The position numbers were made by a program, and so were the translations under genes. This document shows, one piece after another, positions 7,348 to 15,130 of a DNA stretch of 29,991 nt. The notes beneath the pieces were generated by a model. The model was not told the DNA's origin. It saw nothing but the letters and a program-made list of their open reading frames with translations, and searched no databases. The stretch comes from an uncultured Bacteroidota bacterium (GTDB lineage Bacteria; Bacteroidota; Bacteroidia; Chitinophagales; Chitinophagaceae): NCBI GenBank assembly GCA_903933765.1, contig CAIZLI010000221.1, positions 1 through 29,991 on the forward strand, given 5' to 3'. Numbering within the stretch: the stretch's first letter is position 1; each line of letters opens with the position of its first letter.

Positions 7348-9708
7348 TTATGCCTTCTTCTTTCTAGCAGTCTTACGTGGAGGATTCTTTTTCAATTCTT
7401 CAATGATCTCCTTCACTTCCTCAATCGTCAAGTCTTCTACTTTTTCTTGCTGCTCTTTGGTAAGTTTGAAATTACGTAAGCCTTGCTTGATATAAGGACC
7501 ATAAGGGCCTCTTAATAATTGGATCTTTTCTTTTTCAAATACCTTAATAGTACGTTCATCTTTTGCCTTGCGCTTTTCAGCAATCATAGGCGTCAATTCC
7601 TCAAGCGTTACAGTGTAAGGGTCCATTTCCTTGTTCAAGGAGTAGAACTTCTTACTATGCGCAGCATAAGGACCAAAGCGGCCAATATTCACAGAGACTT
7701 CTTCTTCCTCAAATAAACCTAAGGTTCTAGGAAGTTTAAATAATTCCATGGCTTCGTCAAAACTGATGGTTTCAATACTTTGAGAAGCTTTTAATTTTGC
7801 AAATCTTGGTTTCTCTTCTTCATCCTGATGGCCAATTTGAACCATTGGTCCATATCTACCCATACGTGCAATCAGTTTCTTGCCACTCACTGGGTCAAAT
7901 CCTAATTCACGTTCACCTTTCGCTCTTTCAGCTGTTTCTAATGTATGTTCAATGGTTTCATGGAAAGGTTGGTAGAAATTCTCCAACATCTTGCTCCATT
8001 TTAATTTACCATCTGCTATTTCATCAAATTCACCTTCGATTTTTGCAGTGAATCCAAAGTCCATAACTTTTTCAAAATGTAATTTCAAAAAATCAGTCAC
8101 GACTAAACCTAAATCGGTAGGTGATAACTTATTCTTTTCTGCTCCAGTGATTTCAGATGCAGACTCTGTTTTAATTTCATCCTTAGGGTTTAGAGAAAGG
8201 ATCTGATAGATTCTTTTTACACCTTCTTTTTCTCTTTTCTCTACATAATTACGTTTCATGATCGTCGTAATAGTAGGGGCGTAGGTAGATGGTCTGCCAA
8301 TCCCTAATTCTTCTAGTTTCTTCACCAAACTTGCTTCGGTGAATCTAGATGCTGGACGGCTAAATCTTTCTAATCCAGTCATACTAAGGAATTCAAGCAC
8401 CTGGCCTTTTGCTAAAGGAGGCAACAAACTTTCATCTCCTTCGCCTAATTCTGGTTCTTCATCCAAATCTTCGTCATCTTTACCTTCTAAATACACTTTT
8501 AAAAAGCCATCAAATTTCATCACTTCACCACTTGCTGTCAAAGTTTCTTTATTGGTAGAGATTTCTATTTTAGCAGTTGTTTTTTCAAATTGTGCATCAC
8601 TCATTTGAGAAGCGATGGTTCTTTTCCAAATTAGTTCATATAAACGATTGGTATCTGCATCGTCTACTTTAGACTCGTTCATATAAGAAGGACGAATGGC
8701 TTCGTGCGCCTCTTGTGCATTTTCGTTTTTATTCTTGAACTTTCTTGGTTGATAATATTTTTCGCCAAAGCTAGAATTGATTTCTGCTTTAATGGCATCA
8801 ATAGCAGTTTCACTCAAACTAATACTATCTGTTCTCATGTAAGTGATCTTACCACTCTCATATAATTTTTGAGCAAGTAACATTGTTTTACTTACGCTAT
8901 ATCCTAATTTTCTAGATGCTTCTTGTTGTAGGGTAGAAGTTGTGAAAGGTGCGGATGGCGTGCGTTTCCCGTCTTTTACAGTAATGTCTTTGACAGTATA
9001 TTTTGCTCCTTTACATTCATTCAAAAACTTTTCTGCAGCGCCTGCGGTCGTTAATTTTTGCGGACCTTCTGCTTTAAATTTAACTTTCTTTTTATTGATG
9101 TCTAATGCAGAAAATAGTGCCGATACTTTAAATACACTTTCAGGAATAAAATGATTGATCTCTCTTTCTCTTTCTGCAATCAATCGCACTGCAACACTTT
9201 GCACACGACCAGCACTCAAGCTTTTTTGCATCCCAATTTTACGCCATAATACTGGGCTCAATTCAAATCCAACTATTCTATCTAAGATTCTTCTTGCTTG
9301 TTGTGCGTCCACTAAATCCATATTGATTAAACGTGGATTCGCTACCGCTTTTTTGATGGCTGGAGCAGTGATTTCGTGGAAAACAATTCGCTTTGTTTTC
9401 TTTGGATCTAATCCCAATACTTCTGCCAAATGCCAACTGATACTTTCTCCTTCACGGTCCTCATCCGACGCAAGCCAGACTTCTTTTGCCTTCTTGGTCA
9501 TGGATTTAAGTTCCTTTACCACTTTCTCCTTTTCACTAGGTACCATATACCTTGGCGCAAAATGGTTTTTCATATCTATACCCATATCATTTTTCTCCAA
9601 ATCTCTGATATGGCCGTAACAGCTTCTAACTTCAAATTCATCGCCTAAAATCTTTTCTATCGTCTTTGCTTTTGCAGGCGACTCCACAATTAATAAGTTC
9701 TTTGACAT
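7348..9708 (-). CDS. topA: DNA topoisomerase I (type IA)
   Basis: The 786-residue enzyme relaxes negatively supercoiled DNA by single-strand passage. The Toprim domain is at the N-terminus: VESPAKAKTI (Glu9) and SDEDREGE (Asp82, Asp84) carry the metal-binding acids. The active-site tyrosine is Tyr290 in ITYMRTDS. The RPSTYAP segment of domain IV is also present. The C-terminal third has several G-R-Y/F-G-P repeats (GRYGPMVQIG, GRFGPYAAHS, RGPYGPYIKQG) of the Toprim_C repeat type and a lysine/arginine-rich tail (RKTARKKKA). There are no CxxC zinc ribbons, unlike E. coli TopA. It is a single gene; the start ATG is at 9706-9708. I see no TAnnTTTG at the usual distance upstream. Confidence 0.97.
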   Translation of the reverse strand: MSKNLLIVESPAKAKTIEKILGDEFEVRSCYGHIRDLEKNDMGIDMKNHFAPRYMVPSEKEKVVKELKSMTKKAKEVWLASDEDREGESISWHLAEVLGLDPKKTKRIVFHEITAPAIKKAVANPRLINMDLVDAQQARRILDRIVGFELSPVLWRKIGMQKSLSAGRVQSVAVRLIAEREREINHFIPESVFKVSALFSALDINKKKVKFKAEGPQKLTTAGAAEKFLNECKGAKYTVKDITVKDGKRTPSAPFTTSTLQQEASRKLGYSVSKTMLLAQKLYESGKITYMRTDSISLSETAIDAIKAEINSSFGEKYYQPRKFKNKNENAQEAHEAIRPSYMNESKVDDADTNRLYELIWKRTIASQMSDAQFEKTTAKIEISTNKETLTASGEVMKFDGFLKVYLEGKDDEDLDEEPELGEGDESLLPPLAKGQVLEFLSMTGLERFSRPASRFTEASLVKKLEELGIGRPSTYAPTITTIMKRNYVEKREKEGVKRIYQILSLNPKDEIKTESASEITGAEKNKLSPTDLGLVVTDFLKLHFEKVMDFGFTAKIEGEFDEIADGKLKWSKMLENFYQPFHETIEHTLETAERAKGERELGFDPVSGKKLIARMGRYGPMVQIGHQDEEEKPRFAKLKASQSIETISFDEAMELFKLPRTLGLFEEEEVSVNIGRFGPYAAHSKKFYSLNKEMDPYTVTLEELTPMIAEKRKAKDERTIKVFEKEKIQLLRGPYGPYIKQGLRNFKLTKEQQEKVEDLTIEEVKEIIEELKKNPPRKTARKKKA

Positions 9709-9845
9709 AGTTCAAACCGCTCCTACGGGTTATTTATATATTGAAAATCAACTATTTATACGCTAAGATAAGCTAAGTTGTATGGCTACACTTTTATTTA
9801 TCTGTGATGCAATATTATAGCTTTCGGCTAAAAAATAAAAATGAT

Positions 9846-10721
9846 CTACTTGGAAGGGGCCAAAAAAGCCATGATTTGATCCATTACTTCGGCAGTTTTG
9901 TAGACTTTATTATGCCCTAATCCATTGGTAATCAAAAATTTAATATTGGATGGTGCTTTTTCTTTAAATTCAAGGATATCCTCAAAAGGGCAAACCATAT
10001 CTTTTTCATCATGTATCCATAATAATGGACCACCATAATTAGCTAAAGCTCTATCCGCAGCAAAATATTCAACTTTATGATGTGTTCTACTGCTTACATC
10101 ATTCAAAAAAGCCGCAATAGTGACCTCATTTAAATGCATCATCTTAAAAAAGTTGGCAAATGTCGTGGTTGTTTTTGTGGCTGGGGCTATCAATACAAAT
10201 TTTCTTGCATCCGCCTGATCCACTTGTTCGGCAATCATAGATAAAGTGAGTGCTCCAAGAGAATGACCTATAAAATGATGCACGGGTCCAGCTTGTTGCA
10301 TGATTTGTTGAATGGCTTCTTGATATACCACTACATGAATATGTTTTCCCTCGCTTTGGCCATGTGCAGGCGCATCAAAAGCGAGTACTCGATATCCCAT
10401 TTTAAGCAATGGTGCAATATAGTGTTCAAATTTATAGGCATAACTAGCGTAGCCGTGTGCAATTAAAACTGTTTGATCATTGGGTTTGTTTGGTATCCAT
10501 TCAAATCCATGAAGCTTGGTTTGATCCGATAAAACCACTTTTCGCTTTAGGGCTTGGTGGAAAATAGCTGGTGCTTTTCGTTTTTTGTATTTAGGATAAG
10601 GGGTACAAAAAAGGTCGAATGCCATCCTTCCCGCGGTCGCTGGTGCTAATTTACTGATGGTCTTGAATTTTGTCCTTAAATATTGCAGGTAAATTCTTTC
10701 AGAAAAGCCAACTGTAGCCAT
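9846..10721 (-). CDS. Alpha/beta hydrolase
   Basis: The 291-residue cytosolic protein has the alpha/beta-hydrolase layout: oxyanion segment LIAHGYASYA (86-95), FDAPAHGQSEG (115-125), nucleophile elbow GHSLGA (Ser154), acid Asp241 in WIHDEKDMVCP and base His270 in NGLGHN. It most resembles serine aminopeptidase S33/lysophospholipase-like hydrolases, but the substrate is unknown. The ATG at 10721 is chosen over an in-frame TTG at 10742, because TATCTTTG on the minus strand (10740-10747) lies 19 bases upstream and covers that TTG. It is transcribed away from the ferredoxin operon and is 137 bases upstream of topA without an obvious terminator between. Confidence 0.85.
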   Translation of the reverse strand: MATVGFSERIYLQYLRTKFKTISKLAPATAGRMAFDLFCTPYPKYKKRKAPAIFHQALKRKVVLSDQTKLHGFEWIPNKPNDQTVLIAHGYASYAYKFEHYIAPLLKMGYRVLAFDAPAHGQSEGKHIHVVVYQEAIQQIMQQAGPVHHFIGHSLGALTLSMIAEQVDQADARKFVLIAPATKTTTTFANFFKMMHLNEVTIAAFLNDVSSRTHHKVEYFAADRALANYGGPLLWIHDEKDMVCPFEDILEFKEKAPSNIKFLITNGLGHNKVYKTAEVMDQIMAFLAPSK

Positions 10722-10739
10722 ATGCTTGGGATTTGAACG

Positions 10740-10747
10740 CAAAGATA
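10740..10747 (-). promoter_or_regulatory. -7 promoter element of the alpha/beta hydrolase gene
   Basis: On the minus strand this reads TATCTTTG, a full match to TAnnTTTG, ending 19 bases before the ATG at 10721. Confidence 0.55.
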
Positions 10748-10831
10748 GCCAAGGTCATCTGCTCTTGCTTATTTTTTTTGTATTTCGACAAATAAAAGGG
10801 GCTTTGTGCTTTACCCATTGGCCCTTTAAAG

Positions 10832-10849
10832 CTATTTTTGCAAAAATAG
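10832..10849. promoter_or_regulatory. Perfect 18-bp palindrome containing the -7 element of the ferredoxin operon
   Basis: CTATTTTTGCAAAAATAG is its own reverse complement. The plus strand gives TATTTTTG (10833-10840), 22 bases before the ferredoxin ATG; the minus strand gives the same octamer facing the hydrolase, 120 bases from its start. It may be a symmetrical bidirectional promoter, an operator over the promoter, or both. Confidence 0.6.
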
Positions 10850-10861
10850 TAACGACCATTT

Positions 10862-11197
10862 ATGTATTCATTAAAAATCAATTTCGAGCAAAAAGGGCTA
10901 GAAACAGTAACCCTTGAAAATGTTGCTGCTGATCAAAGTTTATTAGAAGTACTTTTGGATGCGGGTATCGAATTACACCATAATTGTGGTGCAGTTTGTG
11001 CTTGTAGTACCTGTCATTTATATGTTAAAAAAGGCATGGAGCATATCGCGGAATTATCAGACAAGGAAGAAGATTTTATTGACCGTGCTGTAAGTCCAAG
11101 AATCGAGTCAAGACTTGGTTGTCAATGTGAGTTAAAAGCTGGTGCAGGTGAAATAGAAGTGACTTTGCCAGACCAAACACAATTTTTAGGAGAATAA
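10862..11197 (+). CDS. fdx: 2Fe-2S ferredoxin, adrenodoxin/Isc type
   Basis: This 111-residue electron carrier holds one [2Fe-2S] cluster. The four ligands are Cys42, Cys48, Cys51 (in NCGAVCACSTC) and Cys87 (in RLGCQCE), exactly the residue numbers of E. coli Fdx. Two further cysteines (46 and 89) flank the site. The acidic stretch AELSDKEEDFID (63-74) corresponds to the partner-binding helix of adrenodoxin-type ferredoxins. In the ISC system Fdx supplies electrons to IscS/IscU. The next gene, 21 bases downstream, is iscX, which supports an Fe-S assembly role; iscS, iscU and the chaperones are not in this window. The start is set by the length match and the -7 element 22 bases upstream. Confidence 0.93.
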   Translation: MYSLKINFEQKGLETVTLENVAADQSLLEVLLDAGIELHHNCGAVCACSTCHLYVKKGMEHIAELSDKEEDFIDRAVSPRIESRLGCQCELKAGAGEIEVTLPDQTQFLGE

Positions 11198-11218
11198 TTT
11201 AAAAGATATAATAATAGT

Positions 11219-11461
11219 ATGAATCAATTTGAACCACCTATTCACTGGAATGACCATGAAGATATTGCCCAAAAATTATATGAGAAGTTTGGGGATGACT
11301 TTACAGAGTCAAAAATTTATAGAGTTCGCTTCACAGATCTTTTAGAGTGGATTTTAACCTTGCCTCATTTCGAAGGCAAAAAAGAGGAATCTAACGAAGG
11401 TCATTTGGAGATGATTCAAAGCGCTTGGGTCTATGAATGGCGTGATAACCAAAAAAAATAA
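11219..11461 (+). CDS. iscX: Fe-S assembly protein IscX
   Basis: This 80-residue acidic protein matches IscX (YfhJ): IHWNDHEDIAQKLYEKF, then VRFTDLLEWILTLPHFEG, then SNEGHLEMIQSAWVYEW, which parallel the WTDSREIGEALYDAYP, VRFTDMHQWICDLEDF and SNEKILEAILLVWLDE blocks of the E. coli protein. IscX binds the cysteine desulfurase IscS at the site used by frataxin and modulates cluster assembly. Compared with E. coli there are about 8 extra N-terminal residues and a slightly longer middle loop. It lies between fdx and the KdsC-like gene in one operon. Small size normally makes it easy to miss, but the three motif blocks make the call firm. Confidence 0.9.
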   Translation: MNQFEPPIHWNDHEDIAQKLYEKFGDDFTESKIYRVRFTDLLEWILTLPHFEGKKEESNEGHLEMIQSAWVYEWRDNQKK

Positions 11462-11466
11462 TTCCT

Positions 11467-11982
11467 TTGTTAACAGCCTTAGAAAAAATAACCTGTTTTG
11501 TATTTGATGTAGATGGCGTCTTGACCAATGGCACATTGATTGTGATGCCTGGTGGCTTGATGGTGAGAACAATGAATATCAAAGACGGTTATGCGATTCA
11601 ATTGGCGATTAAAAAAGGGTATAAGGTCTGGATTATTTCTGGAGGTTTTTCCGAAGAAGTACAAGAAAGATTAGAAAAATTAGGGGTGGAGGAAGTGCAC
11701 ATGAAAGTAAAAGATAAGAAAGTACTATTAGAACAACTTTCTAAGTCAGAAGGCGTGCCTTTGGAGAACATGTTATACATGGGAGACGATATGCCTGATT
11801 TTGAAGCCATGGAGATTGTTGGAATCGCAGCTTGTCCTGCAGATGCCTGTTTTGATATAAAAAATATTTCAAGTTATAAAGCCCTTGCAAAAGGTGGTGA
11901 AGGATGTGCAAGAGAGGTGATTGAAAAAGTGCTTAAATTAAATGGCCATTGGGATCTAGTGGACCATGTTCAAGCTAAATAA
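11467..11982 (+). CDS. kdsC: HAD-family phosphatase, KdsC-like (3-deoxy-D-manno-octulosonate 8-phosphate phosphatase)
   Basis: The 171-residue protein is a capless C0-type HAD hydrolase. It has motif I FDVDGVLT (Asp14 nucleophile, Asp16 acid), motif II ISGG (Ser58), motif III lysine around KDKK (82-85) and motif IV GDDMPD (106-111). Size and motif spacing are those of KdsC, which makes free Kdo for the lipopolysaccharide core. A sialic-acid/other sugar phosphatase of the same subfamily cannot be excluded. The start is TTG: in this frame TGA and TAA lie at 11443-11448, only AT-rich non-ATG codons follow, and the first ATG comes after motif I. It begins 5 bases after iscX and its end overlaps the UbiA gene by 17 bases, so the genes are probably translationally coupled. 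Confidence 0.8.
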   Translation: MLTALEKITCFVFDVDGVLTNGTLIVMPGGLMVRTMNIKDGYAIQLAIKKGYKVWIISGGFSEEVQERLEKLGVEEVHMKVKDKKVLLEQLSKSEGVPLENMLYMGDDMPDFEAMEIVGIAACPADACFDIKNISSYKALAKGGEGCAREVIEKVLKLNGHWDLVDHVQAK

Positions 11983-12925
11983 TCCTACAGTGAAAAGCTT
12001 CATCCATTTTTTAAGATTGGTTAGATGGCCTAATTTACTTTTCATTATACTAGCAGAATCGCTGTTTCATTTTTTTATATACAAGCCACTTTATCCCAAC
12101 TTGGCTTTAACTGCCGATTATCCATTTTATTTTATTGTAGCAACGAGTATCTGTATTGCCGCAGCTGGTTATATCATCAATGATTATTTTGATATCAATA
12201 TTGATCAAGTGAATAAGCCAAAAAGTGTTGTGGTAGGCGCTTATATTAGTAGACGTTGGGTGATATTTTGGCATTTAATTTTGAGTATGGGTGGCGTGTA
12301 TCTTTCATTGATTGTATTTCCATTTCAACAATACGTGCATATTCATTTTTCTAATTTAGTGACCATCTTGATTCTATGGTTTTATTCTACCAATTTTAAA
12401 AGAGATTTTTTAATAGGCAATGTGGTGATTGCAGTGTTGACTGCATGGACAATTGGAGTTGTCTATTTTTCTAAATTTACTTTTATGCAATTGGCGCATC
12501 CAACTCAAATGCAACCAGCAGATTTGAAGTTGTTTAAGCTCATGTTATTGTATAGTAGTTTTGCTTTTATTTTAACCTTGATCAGAGAAGCCTTAAAAGA
12601 CATGGAGGATATGATCGGGGACGAGAAATTTGGTTGTACTACAATGCCAATTGCATGGGGGTTACAAACCACTAAAGTATATGTGGCGGTATGGTTGATG
12701 GTACTTATTTTAGTTTTATCGATTATTCAATTATATGCCATTCCTTTTGGATGGTGGATCCCAATTGTTTACTGTATTACCACCATTATTGCACCACTAG
12801 TGTATGTCTTATTTAATTTAAAGAAAGCATTTTCAAGAGAAGATTTTAATCGATTAAGTAAGTGGATCAAATTTGCGATGTTGATGGGTATTTTATCAAT
12901 GGGCTTTTTTTATTTCCTCCTTTAA
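11966..12925 (+). CDS. UbiA-family prenyltransferase
   Basis: The 319-residue membrane enzyme has about nine hydrophobic segments and both Asp-rich motifs of the UbiA superfamily: NDYFDINID (72-80) and DMEDMIGD (212-219). These bind the Mg-pyrophosphate of a prenyl donor such as geranylgeranyl diphosphate. Bacteroidota proteins of this kind are often named geranylgeranylglycerol-phosphate geranylgeranyltransferase, the archaeal-lipid enzyme, but menaquinone (MenA) or heme O (CyoE) synthesis are handled by other UbiA branches and the acceptor here cannot be read from sequence. It overlaps the KdsC-like gene by 17 bases and precedes maf by 9 bases. No MenA-like or CyoE-like neighbour genes are present to guide assignment. 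Confidence 0.85.
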   Translation: MFKLNNPTVKSFIHFLRLVRWPNLLFIILAESLFHFFIYKPLYPNLALTADYPFYFIVATSICIAAAGYIINDYFDINIDQVNKPKSVVVGAYISRRWVIFWHLILSMGGVYLSLIVFPFQQYVHIHFSNLVTILILWFYSTNFKRDFLIGNVVIAVLTAWTIGVVYFSKFTFMQLAHPTQMQPADLKLFKLMLLYSSFAFILTLIREALKDMEDMIGDEKFGCTTMPIAWGLQTTKVYVAVWLMVLILVLSIIQLYAIPFGWWIPIVYCITTIIAPLVYVLFNLKKAFSREDFNRLSKWIKFAMLMGILSMGFFYFLL

Positions 12926-12934
12926 TCTATTCAA

Positions 12935-13534
12935 ATGAGTGGATATATTTTAGCATCACAATCTCCAAGAAGGAAGCAATTATTGGCATGGGCAGATATT
13001 GCTTTTGATATTATTGTATCAGCAGCAGAAGAAGATTTTCCTTCAGACATGGATGTGCAAGAAGTCCCTGTGTATATCGCGCAGAAAAAAGCGATTGCAG
13101 TGCAGCAAAAAATTAAGCAGGAATTTCCAATACATCAAGGCAAGTGGATTATCGCAGCGGATACCATTGTGGTCTTAGAAAATGAAATCATCGGCAAGCC
13201 AATTGATAGGGCTGATGCCATTGCCATATTGCAAAAGCTATCAGGTAAAACACATCGTGTAATTACTGGGGTCTATTTAGTCAATGATACGGAATCAAGT
13301 TATTTTAGTGAAACCACATTGGTGCATTTTCATCCATTGACATTGTCCCAGATCGAATATTATGTAGATCAATATCAGCCATATGACAAAGCTGGTGCTT
13401 ATGGAATACAAGACTGGATTGGTGTGGTAGGCATTAGAGGCATCGAAGGGGATTTTTACAATGTCATGGGTTTGCCAGTCAGTAAGTTGTTGGGTTATCT
13501 TCCTACAACGAATGCTAAGACTACAACCAAGTAA
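12935..13534 (+). CDS. maf: Maf-family nucleoside triphosphate pyrophosphatase
   Basis: The 199-residue house-cleaning enzyme hydrolyses non-canonical or excess nucleoside triphosphates (dTTP/UTP branch likely). It has the SQSPRR phosphate-binding motif (8-13), the AADTIV motif with catalytic Asp76, the GKP motif (87-89) and KAGAYGIQDW, as in E. coli YhdE. It is the last gene of the fdx-iscX-kdsC-ubiA-maf run. Its final 14 bases overlap the 3' end of the convergent osmC-like gene, so no terminator separates them. Confidence 0.92.
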   Translation: MSGYILASQSPRRKQLLAWADIAFDIIVSAAEEDFPSDMDVQEVPVYIAQKKAIAVQQKIKQEFPIHQGKWIIAADTIVVLENEIIGKPIDRADAIAILQKLSGKTHRVITGVYLVNDTESSYFSETTLVHFHPLTLSQIEYYVDQYQPYDKAGAYGIQDWIGVVGIRGIEGDFYNVMGLPVSKLLGYLPTTNAKTTTK

Positions 13535-13925
13535 AGCTAATATCTAATTCCATATCTGGATGAAGGCTTCTTTCAACTGGACAAGTTCTTCCAACTCTTT
13601 CCAATATTTCCTTTGTATGCGCATCCAAATTTAGAGCAGGCATTGTAACAGCAATGACTATTTTACCAATTCTTCTCGGATCACTCATCATCACTTTAGT
13701 CACATCCACTTTAGCACCATCTAATTTGAGATCCATGCTTTCTGCCTTGATCCCCATAGTGGTAATTAAACAAGCACCTAAACCAGTCGCAATTAAATCT
13801 GTAGGAGAAAAACGCGCACCTTGACCTTTATTATCTGATGGAGCATCTGTTTCAAAACTAGAACCGCTTTGAAGGTGAAGGCAGGTGGTTCTTAAATTCG
13901 CGTCATATGTTACGGTTGCTGTCAT
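13521..13925 (-). CDS. OsmC/Ohr-family peroxiredoxin-like protein
   Basis: The 134-residue protein belongs to the OsmC superfamily of thiol-dependent peroxidases that reduce organic hydroperoxides. Both redox cysteines are present: Cys52 in LGACLITTMG and Cys115 in RTCPVERSL, with SPTDLIATGLG just before the first. Length and the C-terminal block fit the YhfA-like branch of OsmC rather than Ohr proper. It is a single minus-strand gene that faces away from lipA (98 bases between starts) and overlaps maf tail to tail by 14 bases. I see no TAnnTTTG for it. Confidence 0.88.
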   Translation of the reverse strand: MTATVTYDANLRTTCLHLQSGSSFETDAPSDNKGQGARFSPTDLIATGLGACLITTMGIKAESMDLKLDGAKVDVTKVMMSDPRRIGKIVIAVTMPALNLDAHTKEILERVGRTCPVERSLHPDMELDISFTWL

Positions 13926-13995
13926 ATCTGTTGAATTGATGGTTTGTGATTTTGGTAAATTTACAACGAATGGCTTAATTTAAGCGCAAGTCTTG

Positions 13996-14003
13996 TATTT
14001 TTG
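13996..14003 (+). promoter_or_regulatory. -7 promoter element of lipA
   Basis: TATTTTTG matches TAnnTTTG and ends 20 bases before the lipA ATG. The extended form TATTTTTGCA is shared with the pdhB (1374) and ferredoxin (10833) promoters. Confidence 0.65.
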
Positions 14004-14022
14004 CATCCGATAACAGAAAAGC

Positions 14023-14943
14023 ATGCAAGAACTACCAATTGTCCCAGCAGAACAACATATTAAAAAGCCCGATTGGTTAAGGGTTAAATTACCTATTGGA
14101 GAAAGCTATAAACATGTAAGAGGCTTAGTGGATAAGCATAAATTACATACTATTTGCGAGAGTGGTAATTGCCCAAATATGGGGGAGTGTTGGGGAGAAG
14201 GGACTGCTACTTTCATGATCTTAGGGAATATTTGTACAAGGAGCTGTCAATTTTGCGCAGTAGCAACAGGTAGACCAAAACCAGTGGAATGGGACGAACC
14301 TCAAAGAGTTGCAGAAGCGATTTTTTTAATGAAAGTAAAGCATGCAGTTTTAACAAGTGTTGACAGAGATGAACTACCTGATGGTGGATCTATTATTTGG
14401 TCAAATACCATCAAAGCAATCAAAGCATTAACACCAGACACCACATTGGAAACATTGATTCCAGATTTTAGAGGGATCAAAGAACAAATAGAAAGAATCA
14501 TTGAAGCAGCTCCAGAAGTGGTGAGTCACAATATGGAAACTGTGGAGCGCAATACAAAACGTGTGCGCGTTCAAGCAAAATATAGAAGAAGTTTAGAAGT
14601 GTTGGAAACCTTAAAGAAAGGGGGCATGCGCACAAAAACTGGCATCATGTTGGGCATAGGCGAAGAAAAAGATGAAGTGATACAAACCATGAAAGACTTA
14701 GTTGGAGTTGGATGTGATGTACTTACCATTGGTCAATATTTACAACCAACAAAAAAGCATTTACCAGTTCAAAGATTCGTTCACCCCGATGAATTTGCTG
14801 AACTAAGAACAATCGGCTATGAACTAGGTTTTGACTATGTAGAAAGTGGACCATTGGTAAGATCCTCTTATCATTCAGAAAAGCACGTCATCAAAGGCTG
14901 GGGTAGAAATAAGTATTTAGAAGAATTAGCTTTAAAGAAATAG
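14023..14943 (+). CDS. lipA: Lipoyl synthase
   Basis: The 306-residue radical SAM enzyme inserts two sulfur atoms into octanoyl groups on lipoyl domains. It has both clusters: the auxiliary site [12 protein letters not shown] (Cys45, 50, 56) and the radical SAM site CTRSCQFC (Cys71, 75, 78). The C-terminal RSSYHSEKH segment holds the serine that ligates the auxiliary cluster. [13 protein letters not shown] and the [11 protein letters not shown] block are also typical. It stands alone; octanoyltransferase lipB is not adjacent. It ends in a strong terminator. Its product is needed by the pyruvate dehydrogenase whose E1 beta gene is at 1409, and the two genes share a near-identical promoter octamer. 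Confidence 0.97.
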   Translation: MQELPIVPAEQHIKKPDWLRVKLPIGESYKHVRGLVDKHKLHTICESGNCPNMGECWGEGTATFMILGNICTRSCQFCAVATGRPKPVEWDEPQRVAEAIFLMKVKHAVLTSVDRDELPDGGSIIWSNTIKAIKALTPDTTLETLIPDFRGIKEQIERIIEAAPEVVSHNMETVERNTKRVRVQAKYRRSLEVLETLKKGGMRTKTGIMLGIGEEKDEVIQTMKDLVGVGCDVLTIGQYLQPTKKHLPVQRFVHPDEFAELRTIGYELGFDYVESGPLVRSSYHSEKHVIKGWGRNKYLEELALKK

Positions 14944-14957
14944 TTTAGCTACATCAT

Positions 14958-14990
14958 AAAAAAAGGCCACATTCATTGAGGCCTTTTTTT
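14958..14990. terminator. Bidirectional intrinsic terminator after lipA
   Basis: Perfect 11-bp arms (14958-14968 and 14980-14990) are seven A plus GGCC, then an 11-base loop, then GGCC plus seven T. A on one side and T on the other allow it to stop lipA and also read-through from the minus-strand ROK gene. Confidence 0.9.
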
Positions 14991-15039
14991 ATAATTATAT
15001 ATTATTGGAGATATTTGTAATTTTTAGTAACTAACACAT

Positions 15040-15057
15040 GCTTCAATTTATTGAAGC
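15040..15057. repeat. Small stem-loop next to the ROK 3' inverted repeat
   Basis: A 7-bp stem GCTTCAA / TTGAAGC encloses a TTTA tetraloop. It touches the left arm of the large inverted repeat at 15058, so the minus-strand transcript would carry two hairpins in tandem. Confidence 0.6.
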
Positions 15058-15130
15058 TGTGGGAGTAAAATACAAATACATCATGCACTAATTTTTTAAA
15101 TTTTGGGTGTCTTTGTATTTTACTCCCACA
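15058..15130. repeat. 19-bp perfect inverted repeat spanning the ROK stop codon
   Basis: Left arm 15058-15076 and right arm 15112-15130 are exact reverse complements, separated by 35 bases. The right arm includes the last codons and stop (15120-15122) of the ROK kinase gene; the left arm repeats that sequence inverted in the 3' untranslated region. In the minus-strand RNA this would form a long hairpin that occludes the stop codon region. Confidence 0.85.

Noticed and set aside
9155..9619. 154-codon open frame antisense to topA
   Set aside because: It lies wholly inside the strongly supported topA gene, its translation is Ser/Phe-rich and low in complexity, and it has no promoter or family features.
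9717..9845. Possible terminator or small RNA between topA and the hydrolase gene
   Set aside because: Only a 4-bp stem (TAGC/GCTA near 9818-9832) and a GCTAAG direct repeat are visible; the T-tract is on the wrong side of the stem for either gene.
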